From positions 780,501-844,500 of the forward strand of contig JAMJFZ010000881.1 of NCBI GenBank assembly GCA_026225945.1: 64,000 nucleotides of DNA. Direction: 5' to 3'. Position 1 is the stretch's first letter. Each line of letters opens with the position of its first letter. This DNA is from Cricetomys ansorgei (lineage: Eukaryota; Chordata; Mammalia; Rodentia; Nesomyidae). The position numbers and the translations under genes were made by a program. Below, piece after piece: positions 55,501 to 62,916 of this stretch. The notes below the pieces were generated by a model. The model had not been told where the DNA came from. It did not search any database and worked only from the letters and a program-made list of their open reading frames with translations.

Positions 55501-58500
55501 CACATTATAAAGATTAACTTGTTAAGATTAACTAAAACTACAATTCTATTAAAACTACCATCAACACTTTAGGGAGCTAACAAATACTCATGGTCTGGAA
55601 GTAAACTCATGTTATGTCCGTATTTTAAAAAAAGAAATCAATCAAGTACTCAATAGGTCACGTTAGGAGAGAAACTAAGTAACAAGCCTTCAGGGAAAAT
55701 CTGAACCCTAATTCTATCTTCTCTATGTCACACTCCCTTCGAAGGATATATATGGGCAGTATGATAATTGAGATGCTTACACTATGTGCTCAACAAGATA
55801 GTTAGCAGTCAAGTCACTGGAAATGTGGCTACTCCAAATCAACAACTTCTGTAAAACAGGCACTGAAATGTACAAGAAATGTAGAGCAGGAAGAATGTAA
55901 TGCCCCCACCCAAATATTCAACACACACCAAAATATAATTGGAACGCCAAGTTAAAGTACATTACTACTGAGCAATGTTCTTTAAGATTCATGCAGGAAG
56001 CCAGCAACACACGCCTTTAATTAATCCCAGCACCTGGGAGGCAGAGGCAGGTGATCTCTGAGTTCCAGGCCAGCCTGGTCTGCTCCAAGACTGCCAGGGC
56101 TTGTTACAGAGAAACCTTGTCCAAAAAATAAAATGAAAAAATAAAAAAGGGCAAATAACTCCCTGCATTTAACCTAAAAACACAGTACAATAAACACCAA
56201 CTTTGTATTACAAGTTGGTATAACCAATGGAAATTTACTGCAGTTTTGTATGAAAGAGACTGAATTAATTACTGACAAGGGTCAATCTTACTATGTTTTA
56301 TACTCATTATTAAAGACGTGTGGTAGACTAAAGGTCTTTCCTCACTTTTTCTTTCAACTTTAAGTGTGATCATGTCAAAAATTATAACCAAACTTCTGGT
56401 GACTACAATTTTCTAAAATTCTGATGTAGAACTAACCTAATTATCTCAGTTTATTATAACCAGGAAATTGGGGGAGGGTTAAGAGTATATTCAAGGACTT
56501 CAGCCTTACATCAGATATGGATCTCAGTTAAGTCAATATGCATCAGATCCATTATTTCAAATATACCTCCCAGAGCTACTAATTTTTCTCTTCATCTGCA
56601 AATGGAATTCCCTACACACACACACACACAAAGCATATGAAAAGGTATACAATTTGACGCTCTTAAGTCTGCAGTGGCTATCCAACTTTCCTAACCACTA
56701 TTTCCCCAATTAAAAGTCGTATTTCACCTGTGCGCATCTAATCTTCTTTCCTGAAAGTTTTCCCAATCACACCTTTTTCCTCTGATCTCAAGACACAGCA
56801 TTTATAAACTGTACCTTAGGGATCTAAGTGTACTGCCTAAGACTGATACGTACTGATGTTAAAAAGGAAATAGCAAATACCGGAGAAGATGGTACCACTG
56901 AGCTAGAGGAAAATTTTTTGAACTCTGACTTCTTTCTATAATTAGCTTTTATAAATACTTTTGAGTTTATTTGAACACCAAGGGAACATCCATAAGAAAA
57001 AAGCACACTTATTCCATTCATGTAAAGTTCTACAACTATCCAAAAGAAAATGATAGTACTCAGTTCATTCAAAAGAGCAAACAAAACTTCAAAAAAACTG
57101 AAAACTGATGAATAGGACAACACTAAGTAGATAACTGAGTCTCCAAATTAATCTTAGAAATTCATTTTCTTGGTAACTACAAAGATGAAAAGAAATAATC
57201 CCTGAAGATCAATGCCCAGTACAACTTCCCCCCTCGAGGGGGGCAGGGGTGGGAATAATATAGTCCAGGCTGGCCTTTCCTGTCCCAACTTCTCTCATGC
57301 AGAATTACAAGCTCTGTCAATAATACATTTTTATTAAACACATGTATTTATGATAAGTGTGGGTAATGTCTTTGATTTTAACCCACAGAAACAGCTCAAG
57401 ACTTCCACTTAGATTTTTGCTCTACTTTATTATATTTTTGTGCTTTCTTAGTTCAAACAAAAATCAAACCAAACCAGAATTTACCACCTTCTTACAAATT
57501 TTGGAGTTGAAAGATGATTTTGGAAGCTAATGACCTGAAAATGACTATTTCCTAAATTTCAGTCAACACTTCCCTTGGTAGTTTAAAGGTGGAGGTGCAA
57601 ACCTACCACTTCTATTGCTTTCTAGAGCTGTGTCTTTGGCGAATTCTCAAGCATTCTGCATCTTCACAAATGGGTAATTTCTACACCTACTATGGGATGG
57701 CTGTGAAAATGATTCAACTCAGGACACACTCGCACAGATTCTAACATATACTGTACCTCACCAACTCATCACAGTATGTAATTCAATTCTAAAGCAGGAT
57801 CCATAGCAACACTTCAAAAACTTGTTTAGGAAAATTTAACAATGCTTTCATTCATCCTCAAAGATGCAGTTGGCACTGTACTTAGGAAAAATGTGCCTGG
57901 GGACAGTCAGGTAGTTTCAGGCCTGTTAATTCCAGCACACAGGAGGCTGAGGCAGAAAAATGCCCCCCCACCCCAAATCCCGGAGGATAACAAGATAGCA
58001 AGGGTATATATATCTATACCCCTAGGATTTGACACATCCACAGATTACACACTTTAAAAAGACAATTTCAAAACAAAATCTCAAGCCGGGCATCGGTAGC
58101 ACACACCTTTAATATCAGAGGCAGGCCTGGTTTACACAGTGAGTTCTAGGACAGCCAGAGCTACATACTGAGTAATCCTTACTATTTTAACTCATTAAAG
58201 TTATCTGTTGATTCGATTTAATATACACTTTACACAGGGCAAGGTCCAGATGGAGTTAGCGTATACCCAGGATGTCCAGAGATGTTGCAGACACTGCAAC
58301 TCTAACAAACACTATTATTATCACAGTCAAAGCATATTGGTTTTGAATCTAGCTGTAATTTTTCTCACAGTGGTACCCCTTTCCTCCTCCTCCTCAATTC
58401 TATGCTCCAGTAGACTTAACTCTTGGGCTGTCATTCCACAAACCCCCAAAACTTTGTACAGGCTGCCGCTTCTTTTGCTTCTTTTCTCGGCTAGCCAAAC

Positions 58501-59985
58501 TCTCACTCTCCACTGCACTGCAGGAATGGCACCCATCGGGCAGCAGTGAGGCATCCTTTTCCAGTATCCTGTACAGTGCCTGCCTCAGAGCGCAATATTT
58601 ATGTAACTGTCATGTAGTATCTTCTTATTAACCAAACCATGCCCATCTGTTCATTGGTATTTAATGCCCTATCCCACACCTTAGGAAACAAAAATACAAA
58701 TCACACATTTAAAAAGTCTCTGAAGCTGAGCGGGTGGAGCGCACTTTTGTGAGCACCAGGGAGGCGTGGCAGAATGCCTTAAATCACAGGCCAGCCTGGG
58801 CTTTAGAGACCCAGCATCAAAAATTTCCCAGGGCCAGGTAATGATACTTATCTTTAACCCTGTTCACTGACATTTGGACCCACATACGCATCGAGCCCCT
58901 CTCCGTGGATAAATAAGACATTACTTTTCAGAGTCTATGTACTACACAGTTAAGCCCGCTGGCTGAATAAAAGAGTAACGTTAGTAAATCCACCAACACA
59001 CGGCGTTGCTACACCACGGTCTATTCGAGAAAACCTGGACTGATTCAGCAATCTTTCCAGTCCCGGGGTAAGGAAATTCCCAATGCCGGATTTAATAAGC
59101 GTTCGTTCAGCACTTGTATAAAATGACGACGCTCGAGTGCCATAAAAAGATTGATTTAGCTTACATACAAATTCCCCTACATACTTTTTGAGACAGGGAG
59201 TCTCCGGCTGTCCTCAGTTTCTCTACGTAAGCCTGGCTGTCCTCAGTTTCTCTACGTAACCCTGGCTGGCCGCAGGACCCCGAGATCCGCCTGCCCCTGC
59301 CCGGCGAGCGCCTCCACGGCCGGCAAGGCAACCGTGCACGTCCCTCAAGCTGCCGAGAAAGCGAGGGGCTACCCGCGGCCATCCGAGGCGAGCGCCCGGC
59401 TCCATCCCTTTCACCTGGGGAAGCGGTGCCTTCGGGGCAACAGTACGTCCTACGTCACACAAAGAGGTGGTAGGCTTCGACTCGGGAGAGGCAGATTCAA
59501 ACAGGCCATTTTGAGTAGGGGAAGGGCGGGCGGGACGACACGCCCGGCCCGCCGAGCCCACCAGCGCGTACCCGGGCTTGCCCGGGAGCCTGCCGGCCGC
59601 GCCGAGGCTCGGCGAGGCGGAAACAGACGCGCGGGAAGCGGGCCGAGCGCTCGCGCCCAGGCCGCGGGGCGGAAGTGGGAGGAAGCCCCGGCGCCACGTT
59701 TGGGGAGCGCGCGTGGGGAGCGGGGTCAGCCCCGCCATAGAGCCGCGCTCGGGCTCGAGTGGCCGAGACCCCCGTGACGAGACACCGTCTCCTCGGGCCG
59801 CAGCCCGGAAGGCGAGCACGCCGGGGCCTACGCGGCCGCTCTCGGGAAGCCGCCGCGCGGTCCGCGCTCACCTGCCGGGCTCGCTGCAGGGCGTCTTTGA
59901 AAGCATCGTTCACCCCGCCGCCGCCGCCGCCGCCACCGCCGCCTGAGCCTGACGAGGGCGGAGGCACTGTTGAGTAGTCGGCCAT
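34345..59985 (-). CDS. FUBP1: FUBP1 (far upstream element-binding protein 1), coding span over 20 exons
   Basis: FUBP1 binds single-stranded DNA of the far upstream element of MYC and U-rich RNA; it acts in the nucleus in transcription control and splicing. The twenty coding pieces sum to 1929 nt, giving 642 residues plus stop, against 644 that I recall for human. Order of parts: Gly tract (15-24), the amphipathic helix [15 protein letters not shown] (29-43) known to contact FIR/PUF60, four KH domains with GxxG loops GRGG (115-118), GKGG (200-203), GRNG (290-293) and GKGG (391-394), an RG-rich linker (356-363), a Gly/Pro/His-rich stretch (447-523), and three Tyr/Trp activation motifs of the AWxxYY kind near 535, 584 and 613. 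All junctions are in frame, with one GC-AG intron. It converges with NEXN and is divergent from DNAJB4. Confidence 0.97.
34721..34866 (-). CDS. FUBP1: FUBP1 exon 19
   Basis: Residues 592-640, [14 protein letters not shown] to PPAPQ, with the third tyrosine motif [15 protein letters not shown]. Acceptor CTGAAG, donor GTATAA. Confidence 0.96.
35013..35162 (-). mobile_element. B1 SINE
   Basis: 'gagacagggtctcactatcc', 'ttggcctggagctcttg', 'gcctctgcctcttgagtgct', 'aggattaactgcatgcacc'. Confidence 0.85.
35225..35315. repeat. Duplicated block with two (CA)n runs
   Basis: 'tactgagattataacactaa' followed by a CA run is repeated as 'tactgagagattataacact' with an extra AACACT step and a longer CA run. 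Confidence 0.92.
37085..37108. repeat. A-run
   Basis: 24 A then CC-interrupted A-runs; perhaps the tail of a retroelement too decayed to name. Confidence 0.9.
37238..37303 (-). mobile_element. ID-like SINE
   Basis: Antisense ID: 'agggactgaaccctgagctt', 'acgctagccaagcacttta', 'ttaactgaacta'. Confidence 0.65.
37330..37584 (-). mobile_element. B3/B4-like SINE, old
   Basis: 'gatttgaacccaggtcctca' and 'agaactcttatccatctacc' near one end and 'aaggccagaggaagccatt' at the other. Confidence 0.55.
39034..39108 (-). CDS. FUBP1: FUBP1 exon 18
   Basis: Residues 567-591 plus one base, [18 protein letters not shown] to YYKKM, the second tyrosine motif. Donor GTATGC. Confidence 0.96.
39495..39668 (-). mobile_element. 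B3 SINE
   Basis: 'gtgtatgagtgttttgtcc', 'ggtcagaagagggcactgg', 'ccaccatgtgggtgctggga', 'atcaaacctgggttttctg'. Confidence 0.88.
40297..40420 (+). mobile_element. B1-like SINE, old
   Basis: 'gcaggcatagtggtgcacac', 'gaagaatcacttgaaccca', 'ctgggcaacaaagcaagatt', a pattern close to 7SL-derived ancestors. Confidence 0.65.
40865..40932 (+). mobile_element. ID SINE
   Basis: 'ctggggatctaactcagtgt', 'ctgcttgcctggctc', 'aaggccctgggttaaattcc'. Confidence 0.75.
41049..41177 (-). CDS. FUBP1: FUBP1 exon 17
   Basis: Residues 524-566 plus one base, [20 protein letters not shown] to QTNGQ, the first tyrosine motif followed by a Pro/Ala-rich stretch. If the donor GTAACT were read through, the frame would stop after NYGN. 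Confidence 0.96.
41680..41775 (-). mobile_element. B1-like SINE fragment
   Basis: 'ttttgagactatgtctcata', 'acaggctggtctccaac', 'cagtcctgggattcccatgt'. Confidence 0.55.
41855..42070 (-). mobile_element. B3 SINE
   Basis: 'catggaggccagaggcagat', 'gcagttgtgagctgctgag', 'tctgggaatgaaactttc', 'gagccatctctctggccc'. Confidence 0.85.
43090..43302 (-). mobile_element. Compound B1: truncated copy plus full copy
   Basis: 'tttcgaggcagggtttctct' starts a short copy; a CCGT/CCTT-rich spacer follows; then 'taagacagggtttctctgtt' begins a full antisense B1 that ends 'gggattaaaggcgtgcacca'. Confidence 0.9.
43553..43614. repeat. Alternating A- and G-runs
   Basis: Purine-only stretch on the + strand with two runs of nine to ten G separated by A-runs. 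Confidence 0.95.
43805..43950 (+). mobile_element. B1-like SINE, old
   Basis: 'gccaggaagaatggtgtaca', 'taatcctagcaccctaag', 'gagacttcatctcaaag'. Confidence 0.55.
44140..44219 (-). CDS. FUBP1: FUBP1 exon 16
   Basis: Residues 497-523 plus one base, [19 protein letters not shown] to APPDP. Acceptor TTCAG, donor GTAAAA. Confidence 0.96.
44283..44446 (-). mobile_element. B3-like SINE in short intron 15
   Basis: 'gcatcagatacactggaac', 'ctagaaactgaagccaggtc', 'gagccacctctccaaccccc'. It fills most of the 263-bp intron between exons 15 and 16. Confidence 0.82.
44483..44634 (-). CDS. FUBP1: FUBP1 exon 15
   Basis: Residues 447-496 plus two bases. A collagen-like low-complexity stretch of Gly, Pro and His, [16 protein letters not shown] onward, with no known fold. 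Confidence 0.97.
44913..44958. repeat. (CA)n microsatellite
   Basis: About 20 uninterrupted CA units in FUBP1 intron 14. Confidence 0.95.
45260..45404 (-). mobile_element. B1 SINE, diverged
   Basis: 'gagacaaggtcttactatgt', 'atgtaggccaggctagcca', 'ggtgctgggatgaaaagcat'. Confidence 0.75.
45541..45603 (-). mobile_element. ID-like SINE
   Basis: Antisense: 'cccagtgctgtggcctgaat', 'atgctagccaagtgctctac', 'atcttagctacacc'. Confidence 0.65.
45612..45757 (-). mobile_element. B3-like SINE
   Basis: 'gtgtatatgtggtatatgtg', 'gggaactcaatttgggtctt', 'ttactgctgtgccattgct'. Confidence 0.65.
46118..46224 (+). mobile_element. B1 SINE, short
   Basis: 'gctgggcatagtggtacacg', 'cctttaattccagcactgag', 'agataccgtctcaaaatt'. 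Confidence 0.86.
46757..46898 (-). mobile_element. B1 SINE
   Basis: 'gagacaagttactctttgta', 'tgtcctggaactcactctg', 'agactaggctgtcctcaaac', 'gtgtgctaccaccaccca'. Confidence 0.88.
47111..47140. repeat. Three perfect 10-bp repeats
   Basis: GGGCTAGGCT three times, with a partial unit on each side. Confidence 0.95.
47201..47284 (-). mobile_element. B3-like SINE, 5' part
   Basis: 'aagttcaaattcaggtcctt' and 'actgaaccatctccccagcc' mark the head of an antisense tRNA-derived SINE. Confidence 0.65.
47576..47736 (-). CDS. FUBP1: FUBP1 exon 14, KH4
   Basis: Residues 393-446, second half of KH4: [19 protein letters not shown] to LIEEKIG. It completes the GKGG loop started in exon 13. Donor GTGAGT. Confidence 0.97.
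48283..48424 (-). CDS. FUBP1: FUBP1 exon 13, RG linker and start of KH4, GC donor
   Basis: Residues 346-392 plus one base: [11 protein letters not shown], an RGRGRGQG run, then [17 protein letters not shown]. The exon ends GGAAAAG followed by GCAATG. A GC donor is required, since the later GT would add GN and run into a stop in exon 14. Confidence 0.95.
48612..48752 (+). mobile_element. B3/B4-like SINE
   Basis: 'ggagaccagagagatggctc', 'tgattcctgggactcatata', 'ttgtcctttgacctccacat'. Confidence 0.7.
48970..49070 (-). CDS. FUBP1: FUBP1 exon 12, end of KH3
   Basis: Residues 312-345, [19 protein letters not shown] to LLRSVQ. The donor GTTTGA is weak at positions 3 to 5. Confidence 0.96.
49169..49271 (-). 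CDS. FUBP1: FUBP1 exon 11, KH3
   Basis: Residues 278-311 plus one base: [20 protein letters not shown] with the KH3 loop GRNG, ending IQFKP. Donor GTAAGC. Confidence 0.97.
49405..49640. mobile_element. URR1-like (hAT-Charlie type) DNA transposon remnant with long A-run
   Basis: 'gggggtcaaatgaccctt', 'tatgattcataacagtagc', 'gggggtcaccacaaacatga' and 'ggaactgtaatacagggtt' match what I remember of a common rodent non-autonomous hAT repeat. A 43-nt A-run (49537-49579) lies where that repeat would have unique sequence. Confidence 0.6.
49537..49579. repeat. A-run of 43 nt
   Basis: Uninterrupted A inside the DNA-transposon remnant, in FUBP1 intron 10; a poly(U) stretch in the FUBP1 pre-mRNA. Confidence 0.97.
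49712..49813 (-). CDS. FUBP1: FUBP1 exon 10
   Basis: Residues 244-277, [19 protein letters not shown] to GGNEGID, end of KH2 and linker to KH3. Confidence 0.97.
49904..50002 (-). CDS. FUBP1: FUBP1 exon 9, KH2
   Basis: Residues 211-243, [18 protein letters not shown] to DPYKVQ. Flanked by introns of only 90 and 105 bp. Confidence 0.97.
50108..50270 (-). CDS. FUBP1: FUBP1 exon 8, KH1 end and KH2 start
   Basis: Residues 156-210, [19 protein letters not shown] through [15 protein letters not shown] with the KH2 loop GKGG. Donor GTACTG. Confidence 0.97.
50271..51677 (-). other. FUBP1: FUBP1 intron 7
   Basis: 1.4 kb. No clear SINE; a diverged ID/B4-like stretch may lie near 51.40-51.50 kb ('aaggatcaaactcagttctt'). 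Otherwise nothing recognised. Confidence 0.85.
51678..51735 (-). CDS. FUBP1: FUBP1 exon 7, KH1
   Basis: Residues 137-155 plus two bases, [19 protein letters not shown]. Donor GTAAGT. Confidence 0.96.
51914..51985 (-). CDS. FUBP1: FUBP1 exon 6, KH1 loop
   Basis: Residues 113-136 plus one base, [19 protein letters not shown] to QIAP, with the KH1 loop GRGG. Confidence 0.97.
52077..52129 (-). CDS. FUBP1: FUBP1 exon 5, tandem acceptor
   Basis: Residues 95-112 plus one base, [18 protein letters not shown]. The acceptor reads TAGCAG, so splicing may add or drop one codon (S-R-S against R-S). Confidence 0.95.
52575..52756 (+). mobile_element. B2 SINE
   Basis: 'ggggctggagagatggctca', 'acggttaagagcactggttg', 'gttcaattccaagcaccca'. 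It lies antisense in FUBP1 intron 4, 33 bp from the exon 4 donor. Confidence 0.92.
52790..52829 (-). CDS. FUBP1: FUBP1 exon 4 (40 nt)
   Basis: Residues 82-95 in part, [13 protein letters not shown]. Small exon; acceptor TATAG, donor GTATGG. Confidence 0.94.
53185..53353 (+). mobile_element. B1 SINE
   Basis: 'gcacctgggaggcaggcaga', 'gcagcctggtctacagagtg', 'aaccctgtctcgaaaaacca', AAAT-repeat tail. Confidence 0.9.
53391..53513 (+). mobile_element. B1 SINE, diverged
   Basis: 'ggtacacctttaatcccagc', 'tgtctgtgagatcaaggcca', 'gtgagaccttgattcaaaa'. Confidence 0.85.
53552..53769 (+). mobile_element. B2/B3 SINE
   Basis: 'tgctagagagatggcttagg', 'accagggttcagttttcagc', 'tctacatggtagcttgcaac', CA/AT-rich tail reaching to within 30 bp of exon 3. 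Confidence 0.85.
53801..53839 (-). CDS. FUBP1: FUBP1 exon 3 (39 nt)
   Basis: Residues 69-81 plus one base, [13 protein letters not shown]. It carries the basic DAKK part of the N-terminal nuclear-targeting region. Its 39 nt would be skippable in frame. Confidence 0.94.
53840..55310 (-). other. FUBP1: FUBP1 intron 2
   Basis: 1.5 kb, AT-rich, without a recognisable SINE or exon. Confidence 0.85.
55311..55401 (-). CDS. FUBP1: FUBP1 exon 2
   Basis: Residues 39-68 plus one base, [19 protein letters not shown] to KRPLEDG. It completes the N-terminal helix begun in exon 1. Donor GTAAGA. Confidence 0.96.
55992..56136 (+). mobile_element. B1 SINE
   Basis: 'cacgcctttaattaatccca' (with a 4-bp AATT duplication), 'gcacctgggaggcagaggca', 'ttccaggccagcctggtctg'. 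Confidence 0.88.
57900..57962 (+). mobile_element. B1-like fragment
   Basis: 'ttaattccagcacacaggag' and 'gctgaggcagaaa' only. Confidence 0.5.
58083..58183 (+). mobile_element. B1 SINE with internal deletion
   Basis: 'agccgggcatcggtagcaca', 'cacctttaatatcagaggca', 'gagttctaggacagccagag'; the middle of the element is missing. Confidence 0.82.
59183..59312 (-). mobile_element. B1-like SINE with internal 29-bp duplication
   Basis: 'tttttgagacagggagtctc' and 'gagatccgcctgcccctgcc' frame the element; its middle is duplicated (59206-59234 and 59235-59263). Confidence 0.7.
59206..59263. repeat. Two 29-bp tandem copies
   Basis: Each starts GGCTGTCCTCAGTTTCTCTA and continues CGTAA; the second copy differs by one base near its end. 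Confidence 0.93.
59872..59985 (-). CDS. FUBP1: FUBP1 exon 1 coding part
   Basis: ATG at 59983-59985 gives [14 protein letters not shown], then ten Gly, then [14 protein letters not shown]; donor GTGAGC. A TTG two codons upstream is not a likely start. The ten-Gly tract comes from GGC/GGT/GGG codons and its length differs among mammals. Confidence 0.96.
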
Positions 59986-60055
59986 GCCCAAGCTACACCG
60001 CCGCTGCCGCTTCCTCGCGGAGGTTCCCCTCTCAGCTAACTGCTAAGAAAGAAAG

Positions 60056-60066
60056 AAAATGGCGGC
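60056..60066 (+). promoter_or_regulatory. YY1-type site
   Basis: AAAATGGCGGC, a full match to the AAnATGGCGGC motif, 71 bp upstream of the FUBP1 ATG, so near or inside its 5'UTR. Confidence 0.6.
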
Positions 60067-60225
60067 CGTCGAGGCTCTATCACATTCTTGCGCGACCATC
60101 GTGCCGTAAAGGGGCGGAGACTGGGAGACGGAAGTCCCGCGATGTTTCAGAGCTAACGCGCCGCCGCGGGGGGTGGGGTGGGAGGCGGGGGGAAATGTGT
60201 GTAGAGACAGGAGGCCGGGCAGAGA

Positions 60226-60237
60226 GTATCGCGATAC
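60226..60237. promoter_or_regulatory. 12-bp perfect palindrome GTATCGCGATAC
   Basis: Centred on CGCG between the two likely start regions. A related CCCGCGAGA lies 15 bp on. Similar CGCG palindromes bind methyl-CpG-sensitive factors, but no factor can be named from this. Confidence 0.5.
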
Positions 60238-60449
60238 CTGACTGAGATCCCGCGAGAGCAGGGCTGAACCTCGGCGCCGCCTCTGTGCGCGTCTGAGGGG
60301 TATTGTTCCCTCGCGCCGGCCGTGGGCGGTCGCCGCTGCGGCGTCTGCGCCCGGGCCTGGGGAGAACTGGAAGGCGGAGGCGTCACCTAGGGGAGCCAGT
60401 GTCCTTCCGTGTCTCCGTAGCGAGGGGGCCTGACGCCGCCGGGCGTGGA

Positions 60450-60641
60450 CGTCACGCAACAGTGTCCCGCGGGCGCGGGCGGCACAGGCCGAGGCGGCGC
60501 GGGGCGTCTGCGGCCGGCGGGAGCCCAGCATGCTCCGGGGCGCGGAGCTGCCGCCGCCCGGACGCACGTGGGGATGACCGCAGAGCGCGGGCCCCTCGTT
60601 GTCGAGCTGATCACCTTCCTGCCGCGTTGTGTGGACAGTGG
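60450..60641 (+). other. DNAJB4: Possible DNAJB4 non-coding first exon
   Basis: GC-rich sequence ends GACAGTGG followed by GTGAGC at 60642-60647, a good donor. DNAJB4 (an HSP40 co-chaperone) is expected here, but none of its J-domain is present in the window, so only a leader exon could be. Start position unknown. Confidence 0.35.
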
Positions 60642-61059
60642 GTGAGCGGACGGTGACCGACCCTCTGCCCCTTAGAAACGTGAGCGCTTGGGCCCGGCGT
60701 CCCTCCCACCGGCGGGCACCCACACACCGTGTGGCTTTGGGGGGGTCGGTGTCTAGTGTTGGCTGTGTGGGCCCCAGACCGCACCCCACCCCCACCCCTA
60801 CTCCGGGCCGCCCCGAGTCCGCCCGCAGCCGGGGGGCGGGGGCGGCGGGGTTCTAAGTGCGCCACAATGGCCCCGCCCCCGTCAGGAGGAAGCAGCACTT
60901 GCTAAAGCGAGGCGCCGGCCCGGGGAGCCTGTTCCCTCATCCCTGAGAACCGGAAACTAAAGCGACCCGCTTCTTCCAGACCCATTGTAGATGTGGTCGC
61001 ACGTCACGTGATTGCACGTACAGACAGACCGCGGTTTGCATTTGATAGCCCGGTTCGTC

Positions 61060-61084
61060 TTTTTTTTTTTTTTTTTTTTTTTTT
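61060..61084. repeat. T-run of 25 nt
   Basis: Uninterrupted T just beyond the CpG island; perhaps the A-tail of a small antisense retroelement. Confidence 0.95.
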
Positions 61085-61796
61085 GTTAAAACGTGTTCAT
61101 AGTTATCCCAGAGTGTTCGTGGATCTGGAAAAACAGAGGTATTGGGCTACAGACTTAATCATAGCAGTACCTAGGGAACCATAAAAGCAACTGCTAAAGA
61201 GAGGATTTCAACCAAAAGTAGATCTGAATACCAGTTAGATCCTACGATCAAAATAACTCAGTATTATTCACTCCCCTCTAAACTTAATCCATATATACTA
61301 AACCGTTTAGTTTTTTTCTAAATATTGGAAGGACCTCCACTTCTAATTTTTAAAAGCATAAACACTCCTGAGATGTGGGTATTCTAGAATGGAATACATT
61401 AGAATTTAGACTAAAACCTCTCAACCTCAGTGCAATTGAGATTTTGGACCAGATTCTTCCCTGTGCCTCTTGCGTGCTACACTCCATGCCCCAGCAATTG
61501 TGATAACTGCAGTTACCTCCAGACACTGAGCTTAACGCCTTGAAAAGCGAAGTTACTCCTCGTTTGTTTCCTTGATTTGTGTCCCTGCCTTTTCTCTGTC
61601 CTCAGGAAGACCTTACTGACTGTATTGCCAGTGTGTGCTCCAAGGTCCATTGCTTTTTACCACGGCTGCTCCCAGCCCTAGCCCAAGTTACCATATGTAG
61701 CCCCAGACCTTGGGCAGCTCTTTAGTTTTGCTCCTCCCTGTTTATCTCTGATGCACTTTTTATTTATTCCTTTTTTTTTTTTTTTAAGTTAGGAAT

Positions 61797-62010
61797 TTGT
61801 GGGGAGGAGAGATGGGTCAGCAGTTAAGAGCACTGGCTGCTCTTCCAGAAGACCAGGGTTAGTTCCTACCACAAACCAAACATCTCTCACAACTTCTGTA
61901 GCTAAATACCAAGGGAACCAACACCCTCTTCTAACCTCAGTGGGCACCAGCACACACATGGTACACATACAGACAAAACACTCGAGCATGTAAAATAAAA
62001 TTATCTTTAA
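61797..62010 (+). mobile_element. B2 SINE
   Basis: 'ggggaggagagatgggtcag', 'cagttaagagcactggctgc', 'tcttccagaagaccagggtt', AT-rich tail with AAATAAAA. Confidence 0.92.
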
Positions 62011-62631
62011 AAAAACAAAGTTTGGCAGGTGTATATACTATACAAGGGTTCAAAAGTCCACGGACTGTACTCTTTGCTATGTTTTCTCTTTTTTTAGATA
62101 AGTGCCTCTTTCTGACTGTTACAGTCTGCTCCATCATTTCATGACTTCTGAAGACAAGATCTCACCCATATATTTCCAGAAAAGCTTCCTACCGGCTCTC
62201 TACACGTTTCTTCCTCCACTACTGTTCTTTGTCCACTTGGCTGTCTAGGTTTCCTGCCCCGATCTTTATTCTTGCTTTTTCCTCTGCCTGGATGTTTTGC
62301 CCCTGACGTGCACAATTTGATGCCTCACTCAGGCCCCCCTCAGATGCTGAGATCATTGAGGACTAGTTATTTGTTGACTAAATGCCAAAAACCCAAATCT
62401 ACATTTTCGTTCATTTTTTTGATCTTGAGTGATCTGTGTCTCAGATTTCTTATCTACATAGTGATCATAACCTGCCTTGCCATCCTCAGAAGAGGTATTT
62501 CTGAACTCTTCAGGAATCATATGCAAATGGGAGTTAATTCATGCGGAATTCTCATGAAAGGGACCGATAAACCATGGGTGATAGTACACTTTAAATAGCT
62601 ATGTTCAAATTGTCTTGGTAAAATTCAGGAT

Positions 62632-62715
62632 CCTTATAGATGGATCATCAGATAAGAGCTCTTGCTGCATTAGTCTGAGGACTTGAATTCAAATCCCCAG
62701 AACTCACATAAAAAG
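62632..62715 (+). mobile_element. B3-like SINE fragment
   Basis: 'tagatggatcatcagataag', 'gaggacttgaattcaaatcc', 'ccagaactcacata'. Confidence 0.7.
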
Positions 62716-62725
62716 AGGGGCATAG

Positions 62726-62902
62726 AGCTAGAGAGATGGCTCAGCGGTTAAGAGCATGGGCTGCTTTTCTAGAGGTCCTGAGTTCAATTCTCAGCAACCA
62801 CATGGTGGCTCACAACGATCTATAATGGGATCTAATGTTCTCTTCTGGCACATAGGTTTATATGCAGATGAAACACATACACATAAATAAATTTAACTTA
62901 AA
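62726..62902 (+). mobile_element. B2 SINE
   Basis: 'gctagagagatggctcagcg', 'gttaagagcatgggctgc', 'ccacatggtggctcacaac', tail 'acataaataaatttaa'. Confidence 0.93.
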
Positions 62903-62916
62903 AAATGTTTTGCTTT

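Larger units (their letters stand above)
55402..59871 (-). other. FUBP1: FUBP1 intron 1
   Basis: 4.5 kb, the longest FUBP1 intron. B1 copies at 55.99, 58.08 and a B1-like piece at 59.2 kb. The last 600 bp toward exon 1 are CpG-rich, with a GGAAGTG ETS-type site (59671-59677) and a TACGTCAC CRE-like site (59451-59458). The stretch 56.2-57.9 kb shows nothing but AT-rich unique sequence. Confidence 0.9.
59280..60900. promoter_or_regulatory. CpG island, probable bidirectional FUBP1/DNAJB4 promoter
   Basis: 1.6 kb of CpG-dense, GC-rich sequence around FUBP1 exon 1. FUBP1 leaves it leftward; DNAJB4 is its known head-to-head neighbour in human and would leave it rightward. Sites seen: AAAATGGCGGC (YY1 type, 60056-60066), CGGAAGT (ETS type, 60129-60135), a 12-bp palindrome (60226-60237) and GGACGTCA (CRE-like, 60447-60454). 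No TATA box was noticed. Transcription starts cannot be placed from sequence. Confidence 0.8.

Noticed and set aside
59223..59819. 198-codon open frame on the - strand
   Set aside because: Lies in FUBP1 intron 1 downstream of exon 1 and reads GC-rich intron and SINE sequence.
60043..60795. 250-codon open frame on the - strand
   Set aside because: Lies in the CpG island where stop codons are rare; no family resemblance; overlaps the likely FUBP1 5'UTR and the promoter.
60940..61010. Heat-shock element for DNAJB4
   Set aside because: GAA and TTC triplets occur but not in the required alternating 5-bp spacing.
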